DNA of 42,536 bases from Ruminococcaceae bacterium OttesenSCG-928-I18 (GTDB lineage Bacteria > Bacillota > Clostridia > Oscillospirales > Ruminococcaceae), in NCBI GenBank assembly GCA_030266325.1, contig JAJDHT010000011.1, positions 1 to 42,536 on the forward strand, read 5' to 3'. The position numbers and the translations under genes are program-made. Shown piece by piece: positions 30,530 through 38,358 of this stretch. Below the pieces are notes generated by a model. That model saw nothing but the letters and a program-made list of their open reading frames with translations. It searched no databases and was not told where the DNA came from. Positions within the stretch are counted from its first letter, which is position 1. Each line of letters starts with the position of its first letter.

Positions 30530-31384
30530 TTAGCCGAGATACTGCCGCAATGCTTTCAGGCGGCGACGGCCTTCCTGCAACCCCTCTTCATACAGCGCCT
30601 CCAGCTTGGCCTTGTCCTGCTCGGTGTGGGAAACCTGTACGGGTTTTGCGGGCGCCAGCACAAAAACCCGCCCTTCTTTCTCCAGGGTTTTGAGTTTTTG
30701 CAGCTGTGCATTGTACCTCTGCGGGCGCGCAGACAGGGCCGCACGCAGCGCCGGATAACGCAGGTACAGCATCGAGCTGAGCAGGCGCATGAAGGCCGCA
30801 TCTCTCTGCTTTTGATAGGTATCCGCCTGGGTTTTCACCACAACGACCTTTTCATACCCATCCTGCAGCGCCTTTTCAAAGGGGATGGCGGCGGCAATGC
30901 CGCCGTCCAGGCAGGGGCCCTTCTCCGTGGGGATGATTTTCGCGGCCACCGGCATGCTGCAAGACGCCTTGATGGCCGTCACAAGCTCCTGCCCGCGCGG
31001 ATTTTCAAAATAGACGGCATCGGCGCTTTCACACCGGGTGGCACAAACCAGAAACCTTGTCTTCGTGTGCAAATAGGCCGCTTCGTCAAACACATCCCAG
31101 CGGCCCCGGGGCTCCTCGAAAAGGTAATCCAGATTAAACACACCGTCATAGCGGAACCGGTTGCGCAAGCTGATGTATTGCTTGTCGTCGCAATAGCCGA
31201 TATTGACGCCGGCCGTACGGCCCTTTTGCCGCGTGATGTAGCTGACACCACAGAGAGAACCGGCCGACGTCCCGATCACACAGTCGAAATGCACATCCTG
31301 CTCGATAAAGACGTCCAAAACCCCCGAGGTAAACAGCGAGCGCAGCGCGCCGCCCTCCAAAACCAGTGCCGACTTTCCCGCCAT
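30530..31384 (-). CDS. Patatin-like phospholipase
   Basis: 284 residues from ATG 31384. The patatin set is complete: oxyanion loop LEGGALRSLFTSGVLD at the N-terminus, the nucleophile serine in GTSAGSL (about residue 40), and the catalytic aspartate in CLDGGIAAAIP. The subfamily resembles bacterial YjjU/RssA-type proteins with the stretch YDGVFNLDYLFEE. No signal peptide, so it should act in the cytoplasm or on the inner membrane face, hydrolysing acyl esters. Convergent with the dehydratase operon, divergent from the muramidase gene. The 48-base gap to the convergent gene contains a GCGGCC-GG-GGCCGC stem. Confidence 0.88.
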   Translation of the reverse strand: MAGKSALVLEGGALRSLFTSGVLDVFIEQDVHFDCVIGTSAGSLCGVSYITRQKGRTAGVNIGYCDDKQYISLRNRFRYDGVFNLDYLFEEPRGRWDVFDEAAYLHTKTRFLVCATRCESADAVYFENPRGQELVTAIKASCSMPVAAKIIPTEKGPCLDGGIAAAIPFEKALQDGYEKVVVVKTQADTYQKQRDAAFMRLLSSMLYLRYPALRAALSARPQRYNAQLQKLKTLEKEGRVFVLAPAKPVQVSHTEQDKAKLEALYEEGLQEGRRRLKALRQYLG

Positions 31385-31443
31385 ACGGCCAACCTTTCTA
31401 AAACCCCCGTACACAGGGTGTTTTCCTCTTTCGCTCTCCCCCA

Positions 31444-31471
31444 AGTGTACCACAAAGACGGGTGAATGCAA
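31444..31471 (-). promoter_or_regulatory. Promoter of the patatin gene
   Basis: On the minus strand TTGCAT (31466-31471), a 16-base spacer and TACACT (31444-31449), 60 bases before the start codon. Confidence 0.5.
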
Positions 31472-31635
31472 GCGTTCCCCCACCCCGGAGCCGGCCCTCC
31501 CTGTCCCCGTTCCTCTCTCCGCCTTAGCCCCCGGCCGGCGCCTTGTTTTCAACACAGGATAGCGCACCCTACACAGCAAGCCACGGAGTCGTATTTGACC
31601 CCACAAGTAAAAAAGATACCCAAGGGAAGGAAACC

Positions 31636-32667
31636 ATGGACAGACAAAAAATGGTCACCCAGATTCTGCTGGTGCTCAACATCATCCTGCTTACCGCCCT
31701 CGTGGCCGCCGGCATCCACATTGCCTATACCTCTTCGGGGCCAAAACCCCCGGCGGAGCAAAACGTACCCGTAGCGCCCGAAAGTGAAGATGCCGCCGAG
31801 GTGATGGGGGCGGGAAACACCGAGGAACAGGCGCTGCAGCAATGGATTGACAACATGAAGGCACTGGCCCAAAAACACGGGGTGGACGCCTATTTTCTGC
31901 AGGAGTTGTTCCCGGAAAACATTGTCTATTCCTTCCGGGGACAGCACATCTATGCCGAGGTAGACGAGAGCCTGCCAAAGCACCCCTACACCTGGGAAAA
32001 CCTCCGCCAGGGGGAAAACGGCGTGCTGCAGTATGCCGAAGAGGGCGGCGTCCAGGGTATTTTCGGCATTGATGTCTCAAAGTACCAGGGGGAGATTGAC
32101 TGGGCGAAGGTGAAAGAGGCCGGCGTCGAATTTGTGATGATCCGGGCGGGCTACCGGGGATATGATACGGGACAGATCGTTATGGATGAATATTTTGAGA
32201 GCTATCTGCAGGGCGCTTCGGAGGCCGGCATCCCCATCGGCGTCTATTTTTTCTCCCAGGCTATCTCGGCCGAAGAGGCCGTGGAGGAAGCGGAATTTGT
32301 CCTCGAGGCTGTGGAAGGGTACCCCATTGCGTACCCCATCGTTTTCGACATGGAGGAGATGGAGACCTCCCCTTACAGGACCGAAAACCTCACGTCCGAA
32401 GAAATTACGAAGATTGCCATCGCCTTTTGCAACCGGGTACAGGAAGGGGGCTACACCCCCATGCTCTATGGGAATGTGAGCTGGTTTCTGGCACGCATGG
32501 ACTTGCACCAGCTGCACGAGTATGACAAATGGTTCGCGCAGTACCGCCCCATGCCCTATTACCCCTATGAATTCACCATCTGGCAATATACCGCAAAAGG
32601 CAGTGTGGACGGCATTGAGGGAGAAGTGGATATGAACCTGAGTTTCGTGGATTATGCCGCCGATTGA
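31636..32667 (+). CDS. Membrane-anchored GH25 muramidase
   Basis: 343 residues from ATG 31636 with AAGGAA upstream. A single membrane segment (about residues 9-28: ILLVLNIILLTALVAAGIHI) anchors it as a type II protein; a Pro/Glu linker and a helical stalk lead to the GH25 domain from about residue 145. Catalytic signs: GIDVSKYQGEIDWAKVKEAGVEFVMIRAGYRGY at its start and the D-x-E pair in VFDMEE. FTIWQYTAKGSVDGIEGEVDMNLSF is the typical end. It should cleave the MurNAc-GlcNAc bond of peptidoglycan outside the membrane; no cell-wall binding repeats. A housekeeping remodelling role is likelier than a phage lysin. Confidence 0.9.
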   Translation: MDRQKMVTQILLVLNIILLTALVAAGIHIAYTSSGPKPPAEQNVPVAPESEDAAEVMGAGNTEEQALQQWIDNMKALAQKHGVDAYFLQELFPENIVYSFRGQHIYAEVDESLPKHPYTWENLRQGENGVLQYAEEGGVQGIFGIDVSKYQGEIDWAKVKEAGVEFVMIRAGYRGYDTGQIVMDEYFESYLQGASEAGIPIGVYFFSQAISAEEAVEEAEFVLEAVEGYPIAYPIVFDMEEMETSPYRTENLTSEEITKIAIAFCNRVQEGGYTPMLYGNVSWFLARMDLHQLHEYDKWFAQYRPMPYYPYEFTIWQYTAKGSVDGIEGEVDMNLSFVDYAAD

Positions 32668-32709
32668 AGAGGTGCCCTACTCTTGGCATGCCCCACTGAC
32701 TCGTCTTTT

Positions 32710-32731
32710 TATGTAACAAAAAGGTAACATA
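32710..32731. promoter_or_regulatory. Near-palindromic operator-like site
   Basis: TATGTAAC-N6-GTAACATA (7 of 8 positions paired) lies about 100 bases upstream of the lipoprotein promoter and 43 bases after the muramidase gene. The form resembles Crp/Fnr-type or other dimer sites. A terminator is unlikely, since no T-tract follows. Confidence 0.3.
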
Positions 32732-32826
32732 GGACTTTCCTGCAATATCGATGAAAACATGGCTCTGTTTTATTTGATTCGGCATTTTGTTTGGTGATAT
32801 TGCCCAATTCTGTAACTATTTAACTG

Positions 32827-32855
32827 TTGATTCCCACAATTGCGTGTGCTATACT
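32827..32855 (+). promoter_or_regulatory. Promoter of the low-complexity lipoprotein gene
   Basis: TTGATT (32827-32832), 17 bases, TATACT (32850-32855). Transcription would begin around 32862, at the foot of the leader hairpin. Confidence 0.6.
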
Positions 32856-32856
32856 C

Positions 32857-32906
32857 GGCAAAGTTCCGGTGAGACAAAGCCACTGCGGTTTCGCATGGCT
32901 CGGAAC
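32857..32906 (+). ncRNA. Structured 5' leader, possible compact c-di-GMP-I-like RNA
   Basis: GTTCCG (32863-32868) pairs with CGGAAC (32900-32905). Inside, AGCCA pairs with TGGCT and GCG with CGC around a GTTT loop, leaving a nine-base one-sided bulge GTGAGACAA. The stretch GGCAAA...GACAAAGCCACTG...CATGGCTCGG resembles the core of GEMM/c-di-GMP-I riboswitches (GGCAAA, GACGCAAAGCC), but the P1b helix is missing or very short, so this is a resemblance only. A chemoreceptor and, further on, a diguanylate cyclase are downstream. Could be a different leader motif. Confidence 0.35.
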
Positions 32907-32950
32907 AAAATAAAGACCGTTTTTGAAACACGAAAAAGGAGAATCGACAA

Positions 32951-33223
32951 ATGAAAAAGATTGTAACTGCCCTTCTGCTTTGTGCCGTTATGGTAATGGC
33001 TTTCGCCGCCTGTGGCGGAGACACCACTTCCGAGGTTGCCTCTTCGGAGTCCACCGCTACCGAGAGCACCTCCGTAGTCACCAGTGAAGCTGCGTCCAGC
33101 GAGGCCACTTCTGCACCCGCTTCTGAGGCCGCGCCCAGCGAGGCCACTTCCGAAGCCACCAGTGAAGTTGCCGACACCGCTGCAAGCGAAGCCGAGGTTG
33201 TCTCCAGCACAGCCGCTGCTTAA
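32951..33223 (+). CDS. Small Ser/Thr/Ala/Glu-rich lipoprotein (90 aa)
   Basis: Signal peptide and lipobox at the N-terminus (MKKIVTALLLCAVMVMAFAACGG, lipidated cysteine at 21), after AAAGGAG. The remaining 69 residues are low complexity, built of SEATSEV/SEAA-like units, with no folded domain visible. It would form an acidic, flexible tether on the cell surface. It has its own promoter and a strong terminator, so it is a monocistronic, probably well-expressed gene. The repeat unit may vary in number between strains. Function unknown. Confidence 0.75.
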   Translation: MKKIVTALLLCAVMVMAFAACGGDTTSEVASSESTATESTSVVTSEAASSEATSAPASEAAPSEATSEATSEVADTAASEAEVVSSTAAA

Positions 33224-33243
33224 TTTTTCAGGAATCTTTAAGG

Positions 33244-33281
33244 CAACACCCCATTTCAAGCGGGGGTGTTGTTCTTTTTTG
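33244..33281 (+). terminator. Terminator after the lipoprotein gene
   Basis: CAACACCCC (33244-33252) pairs with GGGGTGTTG (33263-33271), followed by TTCTTTTTT. Confidence 0.9.
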
Positions 33282-33323
33282 TCTGATTTTCAAACTTTTA
33301 TCGTTAAAATTCACGATTTTCCA

Positions 33324-33352
33324 TTGACAATAGGCGCAGAATATGTCAAAAT
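33324..33352 (+). promoter_or_regulatory. Possible promoter of the chemoreceptor gene
   Basis: A perfect TTGACA (33324-33329) and CAAAAT (33347-33352) are 17 bases apart. The -10 is poor. A TGTCAA (33344-33349) makes an inverted repeat with the -35 box. Confidence 0.4.
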
Positions 33353-33477
33353 CCGTTTGGTTGTTTTTAAGGTCTCTCTTATGTATTGTATTCACTATTC
33401 AGATGACTTCGCCTTGGGGGAGATGTCTGATACAAGGAACGTACGTTGTTGGATGGAAAAGACTGGGGGAATTTCGA

Positions 33478-35244
33478 ATGATAAAGAATATGAAGATCCG
33501 TGTTAAGTTGATTGTCGGTTTTGCCATTTTATTTGCCTTTGCTCTTTTGATTGGGGCCATTGGCATTTTCGGGATGACAAGCCTGGACAACTCTATCTCT
33601 GTCATTGTGCAAAGCGGGTATAACGGCACCATGACTGCGGCGTCGATGCGCGAAAACCTCACTTCGTTACAGGCGCAGATATACAAGGGTTTTTGGGCTG
33701 TGAGCGTCGATGACACCCAGGCGGTCAATGAGGTGGTGAACTCGCTGGCAGAGCACGAGGCCGCCTTTGGGGAACTGCGGGATACCTATGCCGCCTCTAT
33801 GCAGGAGGGCGACGAGACCGACGCCGCTTTGGTGGCGGCTGTGAACAGTTCCTATGACGCCACAGGCGCCGCTGTAGCGAGTTTTGCCCAAGCCATTTCA
33901 GAAAATGACGACGCGGCCGCAGAAGAAGCCTATGCGGAAATACAGGAATTGATACCCGAATTGATGGTCGCTTCGGACAACATCCTGGAGTACAACAAAA
34001 CCGCCACCTATGCGGAGGAAGTCAACACCACAACGCTTGCCAATACAATGATGCTGCTGCAGACACTCGCCCTGGTGGCCTCGGCCATCGCGGCTGTGAT
34101 ACTGGTTTTCGTCATTGCCAGAGCCATTGCCCGCCCCTCGCGTACGCTTGCGGCGGCGGCCGAGCGTATCGCATTGGGTGACGTGAAAATCCAGCTGGAC
34201 ATCGACGAGCGCCGTGATGAAATTGGAGATTTGGCCACGGCGTTCCGTAAAATGGTAGTGGGGTTTAACCACCAGGCCGATACGCTGGATGCCATTGCCA
34301 ACGGGGATTATTCCGTCTCCATGGTGCCTGCCTCTGAGGACGACGTGGTGGGCAAAGCCATCGTGCGCATCCTTGAAAACAACAATTCCATGATGAATGA
34401 GATCCGCACGGCCGCGCAGCAGGTCTCCGCCGGCACCGCGCAGATTGCGGACGGCGCCTCTTCGCTGGCTACGGGCAGCACCGAGCAGGCGGCCACCGTG
34501 GAACAGCTCTCCGCTTCAATTCAGCAGGTGCAAACACAGTCTGAAGACAACACCGACCTCGCCACCAAAACCGTGGATGAAACCGGTGAAGCGGGACGGC
34601 TGATGGGAGAAAGCCTTGACTACATGCAGCAGATGACAAAGGCGATGAGCGAAATTGAGGCCAGCAGCGAGGAGATCGGCAAGGTCATCAAAGTGATCGA
34701 CGACATCGCTTTCCAGACGAACATCCTGGCACTGAACGCCGCTGTGGAGGCCGCACGCGCGGGGCAGCACGGCAAAGGTTTTGCCGTGGTGGCCGACGAA
34801 GTGCGCAACCTTGCCTCCAAGAGTTCCGCAGCCGCCAAAGAGACGGCCAACCTGATTGAAACCAGTGTGGAGAACGTGAAACGCGGCACCCAGATTGCTG
34901 AGATGACCGGTGAGAGCCTCAACAAAGTGGGCGAAATTGCCAGCAACAACGCCGTCTCCATGCAGGCGTTGAGCGACTCCTCCCGGCAGCAGAGCACGGC
35001 GATCACCGAAATCAGCACCGGCGTGACCCAAATTTCGCAGGTGGTGCAGGCCAACAGTGCCACTGCCCAGCAGAGTGCCGCTTCCGCGGAGGAACTCAGC
35101 GCCCAAAGTGCCATGCTGAACAAGATTGTCTCCCGGTTTAGGTTGCGCGGCATCGAAGGGGGTACTTCCCCCGCCCTCTTGCCCGAACATGAACCCACGC
35201 CCGTGGTGGAAACGGCCGCCGTAAGCGGGGATCCCATTTTTTAA
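33478..35244 (+). CDS. Methyl-accepting chemotaxis protein
   Basis: 588 residues from ATG 33478 (GGGGGAA upstream; the open frame extends further but without signals). First membrane helix about residues 12-32 ([22 protein letters not shown]), a helical external four-helix-bundle sensor to about 185, second membrane helix about 186-210 ([17 protein letters not shown]), HAMP domain, then the cytoplasmic signalling coil. The hairpin tip is unmistakable: [40 protein letters not shown]. No CheR-docking pentapeptide at the C-terminus. It senses an extracellular signal and controls a CheA kinase; no che or flagellar genes lie in the window. Confidence 0.93.
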   Translation: MIKNMKIRVKLIVGFAILFAFALLIGAIGIFGMTSLDNSISVIVQSGYNGTMTAASMRENLTSLQAQIYKGFWAVSVDDTQAVNEVVNSLAEHEAAFGELRDTYAASMQEGDETDAALVAAVNSSYDATGAAVASFAQAISENDDAAAEEAYAEIQELIPELMVASDNILEYNKTATYAEEVNTTTLANTMMLLQTLALVASAIAAVILVFVIARAIARPSRTLAAAAERIALGDVKIQLDIDERRDEIGDLATAFRKMVVGFNHQADTLDAIANGDYSVSMVPASEDDVVGKAIVRILENNNSMMNEIRTAAQQVSAGTAQIADGASSLATGSTEQAATVEQLSASIQQVQTQSEDNTDLATKTVDETGEAGRLMGESLDYMQQMTKAMSEIEASSEEIGKVIKVIDDIAFQTNILALNAAVEAARAGQHGKGFAVVADEVRNLASKSSAAAKETANLIETSVENVKRGTQIAEMTGESLNKVGEIASNNAVSMQALSDSSRQQSTAITEISTGVTQISQVVQANSATAQQSAASAEELSAQSAMLNKIVSRFRLRGIEGGTSPALLPEHEPTPVVETAAVSGDPIF

Positions 35245-35257
35245 GAGTACAGCCTCT

Positions 35258-35290
35258 CCGGCGGGGGCGCGTGATGCGCGGCCCCGCCGG
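35258..35290 (+). terminator. GC-rich hairpin after the chemoreceptor gene
   Basis: CCGGCGGGG-GCGCG (35258-35271) pairs at 13 of 14 positions with 35277-35290 around TGATG. It starts 13 bases after the stop codon; the following T content is low (CTTTGGC), so termination efficiency is uncertain. Confidence 0.55.
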
Positions 35291-35368
35291 CTTTGGCTAT
35301 TTGTGAAAAGACACCTGAAAGTATACAAACGCCCCTATTTGTACCTATTTAATGGAGACGTTTTCACA

Positions 35369-35397
35369 TTGAAAATAGGCACTCCTTTTGTTATACT
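35369..35397 (+). promoter_or_regulatory. Promoter of the STAS/RsbW genes
   Basis: TTGAAA (35369-35374), 17 bases, TATACT (35392-35397), about 45 bases before the STAS gene. Confidence 0.65.
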
Positions 35398-35442
35398 TTC
35401 ATAGAGCAAGGGTTTTGGATCACACAATCAGGAGGAAACGCC

Positions 35443-35745
35443 ATGACCATAGAAAAAAATACCCAAGCCGACAGGGTTACTCTGGCAATTACAGGGCGCA
35501 TCGACACCACCACCTCGCCCGAACTGGAGAAGGCCGTGGAGGCATTGGGCGACGAGGTCCAGTCCTTGGTTTTGGACCTTGCCGAGGTAAATTACCTGTC
35601 AAGCGCGGGTTTGCGCACCATTCTCGCCGCCCATAAGCAGATGAAAAAACGCCAGGGCATGACCGTGGCCAATGTGCAGGATCCCGTGATGAACATCTTT
35701 AACATGACCGGTTTTTCGGATATCCTGCATTTTGAATCCCTCTAA
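35443..35745 (+). CDS. STAS-domain anti-sigma factor antagonist (RsbV/SpoIIAA-like)
   Basis: 100 residues, single STAS domain, after AGGAGG. Key parts: LAITGRIDTTTSPELEKAV, SLVLDLAEVNYLSSAGLRTILAAHKQM with the phosphorylatable serine at 53 or 54, and the end FNMTGFSDILHF. Unphosphorylated, such proteins bind an RsbW-type kinase and free its target; phosphorylated, they let go. An RsbW-like gene follows after about 200 bases. No sigma factor or PP2C phosphatase gene is visible, so the output of this partner switch lies elsewhere. Confidence 0.9.
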   Translation: MTIEKNTQADRVTLAITGRIDTTTSPELEKAVEALGDEVQSLVLDLAEVNYLSSAGLRTILAAHKQMKKRQGMTVANVQDPVMNIFNMTGFSDILHFESL

Positions 35746-35951
35746 AAAATGACATGAAAGTGCGTCAAAGCGGGATGCAAAGGGACCAAGAGGACATGGG
35801 TGAACGGACCATGCCCTCTCTGACCCTCTTGTTTTCTCAGTACAAAATCCGTGAATAGCGGCCTTGACCCGATGGGGATGGGCGACGGCACCCTCACAAG
35901 CGGTGCGTCGTTGCCTGCCGCCATGGGCCGCCGAGCAAAGGAGGGTGACAG
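35746..35951 (+). other. Gap between STAS and RsbW genes with two stems
   Basis: No gene seen. AGAGG-A-CATGG and CCATG-C-CCTCT pair around a short loop near 35790-35820, and CGACGGCACC pairs with GGTGCGTCG at about 35893-35920. The stems may partially terminate or attenuate the transcript, setting STAS to kinase ratio. Role is inference. Confidence 0.35.
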
Positions 35952-36365
35952 ATGCGAACCCTGACGGTAGCGGCAAAAACCGAGCGCCTTAGCCAGGTGC
36001 TCGGCCTCATTGAGCAAGAGATGGCGGCAGCCAGAGCGGGTGAGCAGGTCACCATGCAGGTGCTTGTGAGCGCGGAAGAACTGTTTGTAAATGTGGCGAG
36101 CTACGCCTATGGCGGGCACGAGGGCGAGGTTACCGTGAGCTGTGACGTTGTGGACGACGTCATTACCATCTGCTTTGAGGATACCGGCATGCCCTTTGAC
36201 CCTGTGGAGAAAGAGGACCCTGAACTGACGGAGGAGGCACACCACCAAAGGATTGGAGGACTTGGCATCCTGCTGGTGAAACGCACCATGGACAGCATTC
36301 ATTATGAACGAAAAGACGGAAGAAATAGGACTGCGATCACAAAGAGGATCACGCGGGACGAGTGA
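35952..36365 (+). CDS. RsbW-like serine kinase / anti-sigma factor
   Basis: 137 residues, strong AAAGGAGGG ribosome binding site. The GHKL ATPase motifs are readable: N-box LVSAEELFVNVASYAYG, G1 CFEDTGMPFDPVEKEDP, and G2 GGLGILLVKRTMDSIHYERKDGRN. It belongs to the HATPase_c_2 group. Role in the family: binds and inactivates a sigma factor or other partner and phosphorylates its cognate STAS protein, which is very likely the one at 35443. Confidence 0.88.
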   Translation: MRTLTVAAKTERLSQVLGLIEQEMAAARAGEQVTMQVLVSAEELFVNVASYAYGGHEGEVTVSCDVVDDVITICFEDTGMPFDPVEKEDPELTEEAHHQRIGGLGILLVKRTMDSIHYERKDGRNRTAITKRITRDE

Positions 36366-36373
36366 GCTGGTAT

Positions 36374-36402
36374 TTGCCTTTTCTCTTTGGGCGTGGTAGA
36401 AT
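36374..36402 (+). promoter_or_regulatory. Promoter of the phospholipase/pyrophosphatase genes
   Basis: TTGCCT (36374-36379), 17 bases, TAGAAT (36397-36402), about 130 bases before the phospholipase gene. The 166-base gap contains no gene. Confidence 0.5.
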
Positions 36403-36531
36403 TGTGTGTCCTGTGCTTTCCCCCCTTGCTATGGAGGGTGGCATCGAGCATTGTATGCTGAGATTGTGTGAGCCAACCCGTTTCCCCAAAGCCTGCTCCC
36501 AGGTGGTGAAACGGGCAAAAAGGAGCGTTTC

Positions 36532-37680
36532 ATGCCCGACAGCTATACCCATGTGAATATCGCCCTGCAGGCTCTTTTGCGGGGCGGGCAAGCCGTGGCC
36601 AGTCTGCCCTGCTATATTGCCGGAGCCAACGGCCCCGACCCATTTCATATGTACCAGTTCTGGCGCCGGAACAGGCAACCCGACCTGAGCGCCCTGGCCG
36701 ACCGGATTCACCGGGAACAGACGGGCCGTTTCCTGGCGGCGATGCTGGACCTTGCCATCACACCCGAACAACAGAGCTACACGATGGGGTTTCTGACCCA
36801 TTATACGACCGACTGCACCCTCTATCCCTATATTGCCGCTCTCGGGGACGCGGGGTTTTTCAAGGGAAAGCGCGAGCGGCTGCAGTTTGAGGCGTCGATT
36901 GACTCCGAGCTGTTCTATGGCAACTACCGCACCCGCACCGTACCCCTCTATGCGGCCACCCCCATGCTGCTGACAGACGATCTTGGCCAGGTGACACAGC
37001 TGCTGCACGAGAGCCTGCTTGCCACATACGGGGTGGACATCCCGGTGGTGGACCTGGCAGACGCCTTCCACGACAATGTCAGCGTGCGCAAGGCGATGAT
37101 CTCCCCCCGCGGCGTCAAAAAGACCTGGGCGAAGCTTGTGGCCCCACTGCGCACGGGAAGCAAAAACGCCATGCCTATGCTCGCGCGGTTCCAGCCCGGG
37201 AAACCGTTGCCCCCTCTGCCCGAAAAATGGAAAAACCCCTATTCCGGGGAAGAGATGCACCTGCGGTTTGAAGAGGTCATCTTGCTGGCGGAACAGACCG
37301 CCGCCGCCGCTGTTGTGGCCGCCATGCGATACTGGCTGGGCGAAATTGACGGAGCAAAGCTGCTCTCTATTCTGGGGGACAACAATTATTATACGGGGCA
37401 GCCCAACCCGCCGCCCGGCACACCCGCCCGCGCCGACGCAAAACCGGAGAAAAAGGACGCCTTACCCGAGAGGGCTGCCGGCGGGCCGGCCCCCGCAAAA
37501 CAGCCGCCCGCACCGCCCACTGCGGCCGCCATACCCTCCGTCAAAGGGGCGCCGCCCAAAACCGGGTACCGGCCCGCTGCGCCGGTACCCCACGCCACCA
37601 AAACGCAGGCGCCCCATATCCCCCCAAACCAGACAACCACACAGCCGCCACCTCCCGGTGGCCACACCAAAGGAAAGTGA
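36532..37680 (+). CDS. Zinc-dependent phospholipase C-like protein with proline-rich tail
   Basis: 382 residues after AAAGGAG. Residues 1-290 match the Zn_dep_PLPC pattern of Clostridia: PDSYTHVNIALQAL, YIAGANGPDPFHMY, FLAAMLDLAI and YTMGFLTHYTTDCTLYPYI, whose histidines and aspartates would bind metal. There is no signal peptide, unlike the alpha-toxin type, so this is the cytoplasmic housekeeping type of unknown substrate. Residues about 290-382 are a Pro/Ala/Lys-rich low-complexity tail (PPPGTPARADAKPEKK and similar) that looks like an added disordered extension. The pyrophosphatase gene begins nine bases after its stop. Confidence 0.82.
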   Translation: MPDSYTHVNIALQALLRGGQAVASLPCYIAGANGPDPFHMYQFWRRNRQPDLSALADRIHREQTGRFLAAMLDLAITPEQQSYTMGFLTHYTTDCTLYPYIAALGDAGFFKGKRERLQFEASIDSELFYGNYRTRTVPLYAATPMLLTDDLGQVTQLLHESLLATYGVDIPVVDLADAFHDNVSVRKAMISPRGVKKTWAKLVAPLRTGSKNAMPMLARFQPGKPLPPLPEKWKNPYSGEEMHLRFEEVILLAEQTAAAAVVAAMRYWLGEIDGAKLLSILGDNNYYTGQPNPPPGTPARADAKPEKKDALPERAAGGPAPAKQPPAPPTAAAIPSVKGAPPKTGYRPAAPVPHATKTQAPHIPPNQTTTQPPPPGGHTKGK

Positions 37681-37688
37681 GCCCTGAA

Positions 37689-38222
37689 ATGACCAACATC
37701 TGGCACGACATGAACCCTTCGAGAATCAGCCCCGACGACTTCATCGCCGTCATTGAGATTTCGAAAGGGTCCAAAGAAAAATATGAGCTGGACAAACCGA
37801 CGGGACACCTGATTCTCGACCGGATTTTGTACACCTCTACCCACTACCCGGCCAACTATGGTTTCATCCCCCGCACCTTTGCGGACGACGGCGACCCCCT
37901 GGACGTGCTGGTGCTCTGCAGCGAGGTGCTCTACCCCTTGAGCCTTGTGCGCTGCTACCCTGTGGGTATGATTACCATGATGGACAGCGGCCGGATGGAT
38001 GAGAAGATCATTGCGATCCCCTTTGAGGACCCCACCTACAACGAATACCGGGACATTTCAGAGCTGCCGGGGCATATTATTACCGAAATGCGTCACTTCT
38101 TCAGTGTGTATAAAAACCTGGAGGGCAAAGAAACTGTGGTGGATGAAGAACAGGGCCCGCAGGCGGCGAAGGAGATCATCCAAAAATCTCTGGACGACTA
38201 TATTGAAAAGTTCTGCCGTTAG
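37689..38222 (+). CDS. ppa: Family I inorganic pyrophosphatase
   Basis: 177 residues starting MTNIWHDMNPSRI at 37689; a GTG at 37677 is an alternative. Family I motifs: EISKGSKEKYELDKPTGHLILDR, HYPANYGFIPRTFADDGDPLDVLVL (the D-x-D-P-x-D metal site), YPVGMITMMDSGRMDEKIIAIP and PGHIITEMRHFFSVYKNLEGK. It hydrolyses PPi to phosphate in the cytoplasm and pulls biosynthetic reactions forward. Full length and all catalytic blocks present. Confidence 0.95.
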   Translation: MTNIWHDMNPSRISPDDFIAVIEISKGSKEKYELDKPTGHLILDRILYTSTHYPANYGFIPRTFADDGDPLDVLVLCSEVLYPLSLVRCYPVGMITMMDSGRMDEKIIAIPFEDPTYNEYRDISELPGHIITEMRHFFSVYKNLEGKETVVDEEQGPQAAKEIIQKSLDDYIEKFCR

Positions 38223-38242
38223 AAGGGTTTCAATAGATCGCC

Positions 38243-38279
38243 AAGCCTTTTTGCAGCGAGGGCCGCAGGGGGCTTTTTT
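38243..38279 (+). terminator. Terminator after pyrophosphatase gene
   Basis: AAGCC (38243-38247) and GGCTT (38271-38275) enclose an inner TGC/GCA stem and are followed by TTTT. Moderate stem, good T-run. Confidence 0.6.
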
Positions 38280-38358
38280 CGTTCGTACCGAAGAAAGCGT
38301 GCCGTCCCGCTGCCGGGCGGGAAGAGTGCTTTCAAAGGAGAGAAGGTGAGGGCAAAAC

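Noticed and set aside
31636-32667. GH25 protein as a prophage endolysin
   Set aside because: It has an N-terminal membrane anchor, host-like GC content and no neighbouring holin or phage structural genes.
33024-33220. Tandem DNA repeat or CRISPR-like array in the lipoprotein gene
   Set aside because: The periodicity comes from SEATSEV-like codons within one reading frame; there are no spacers of constant length.
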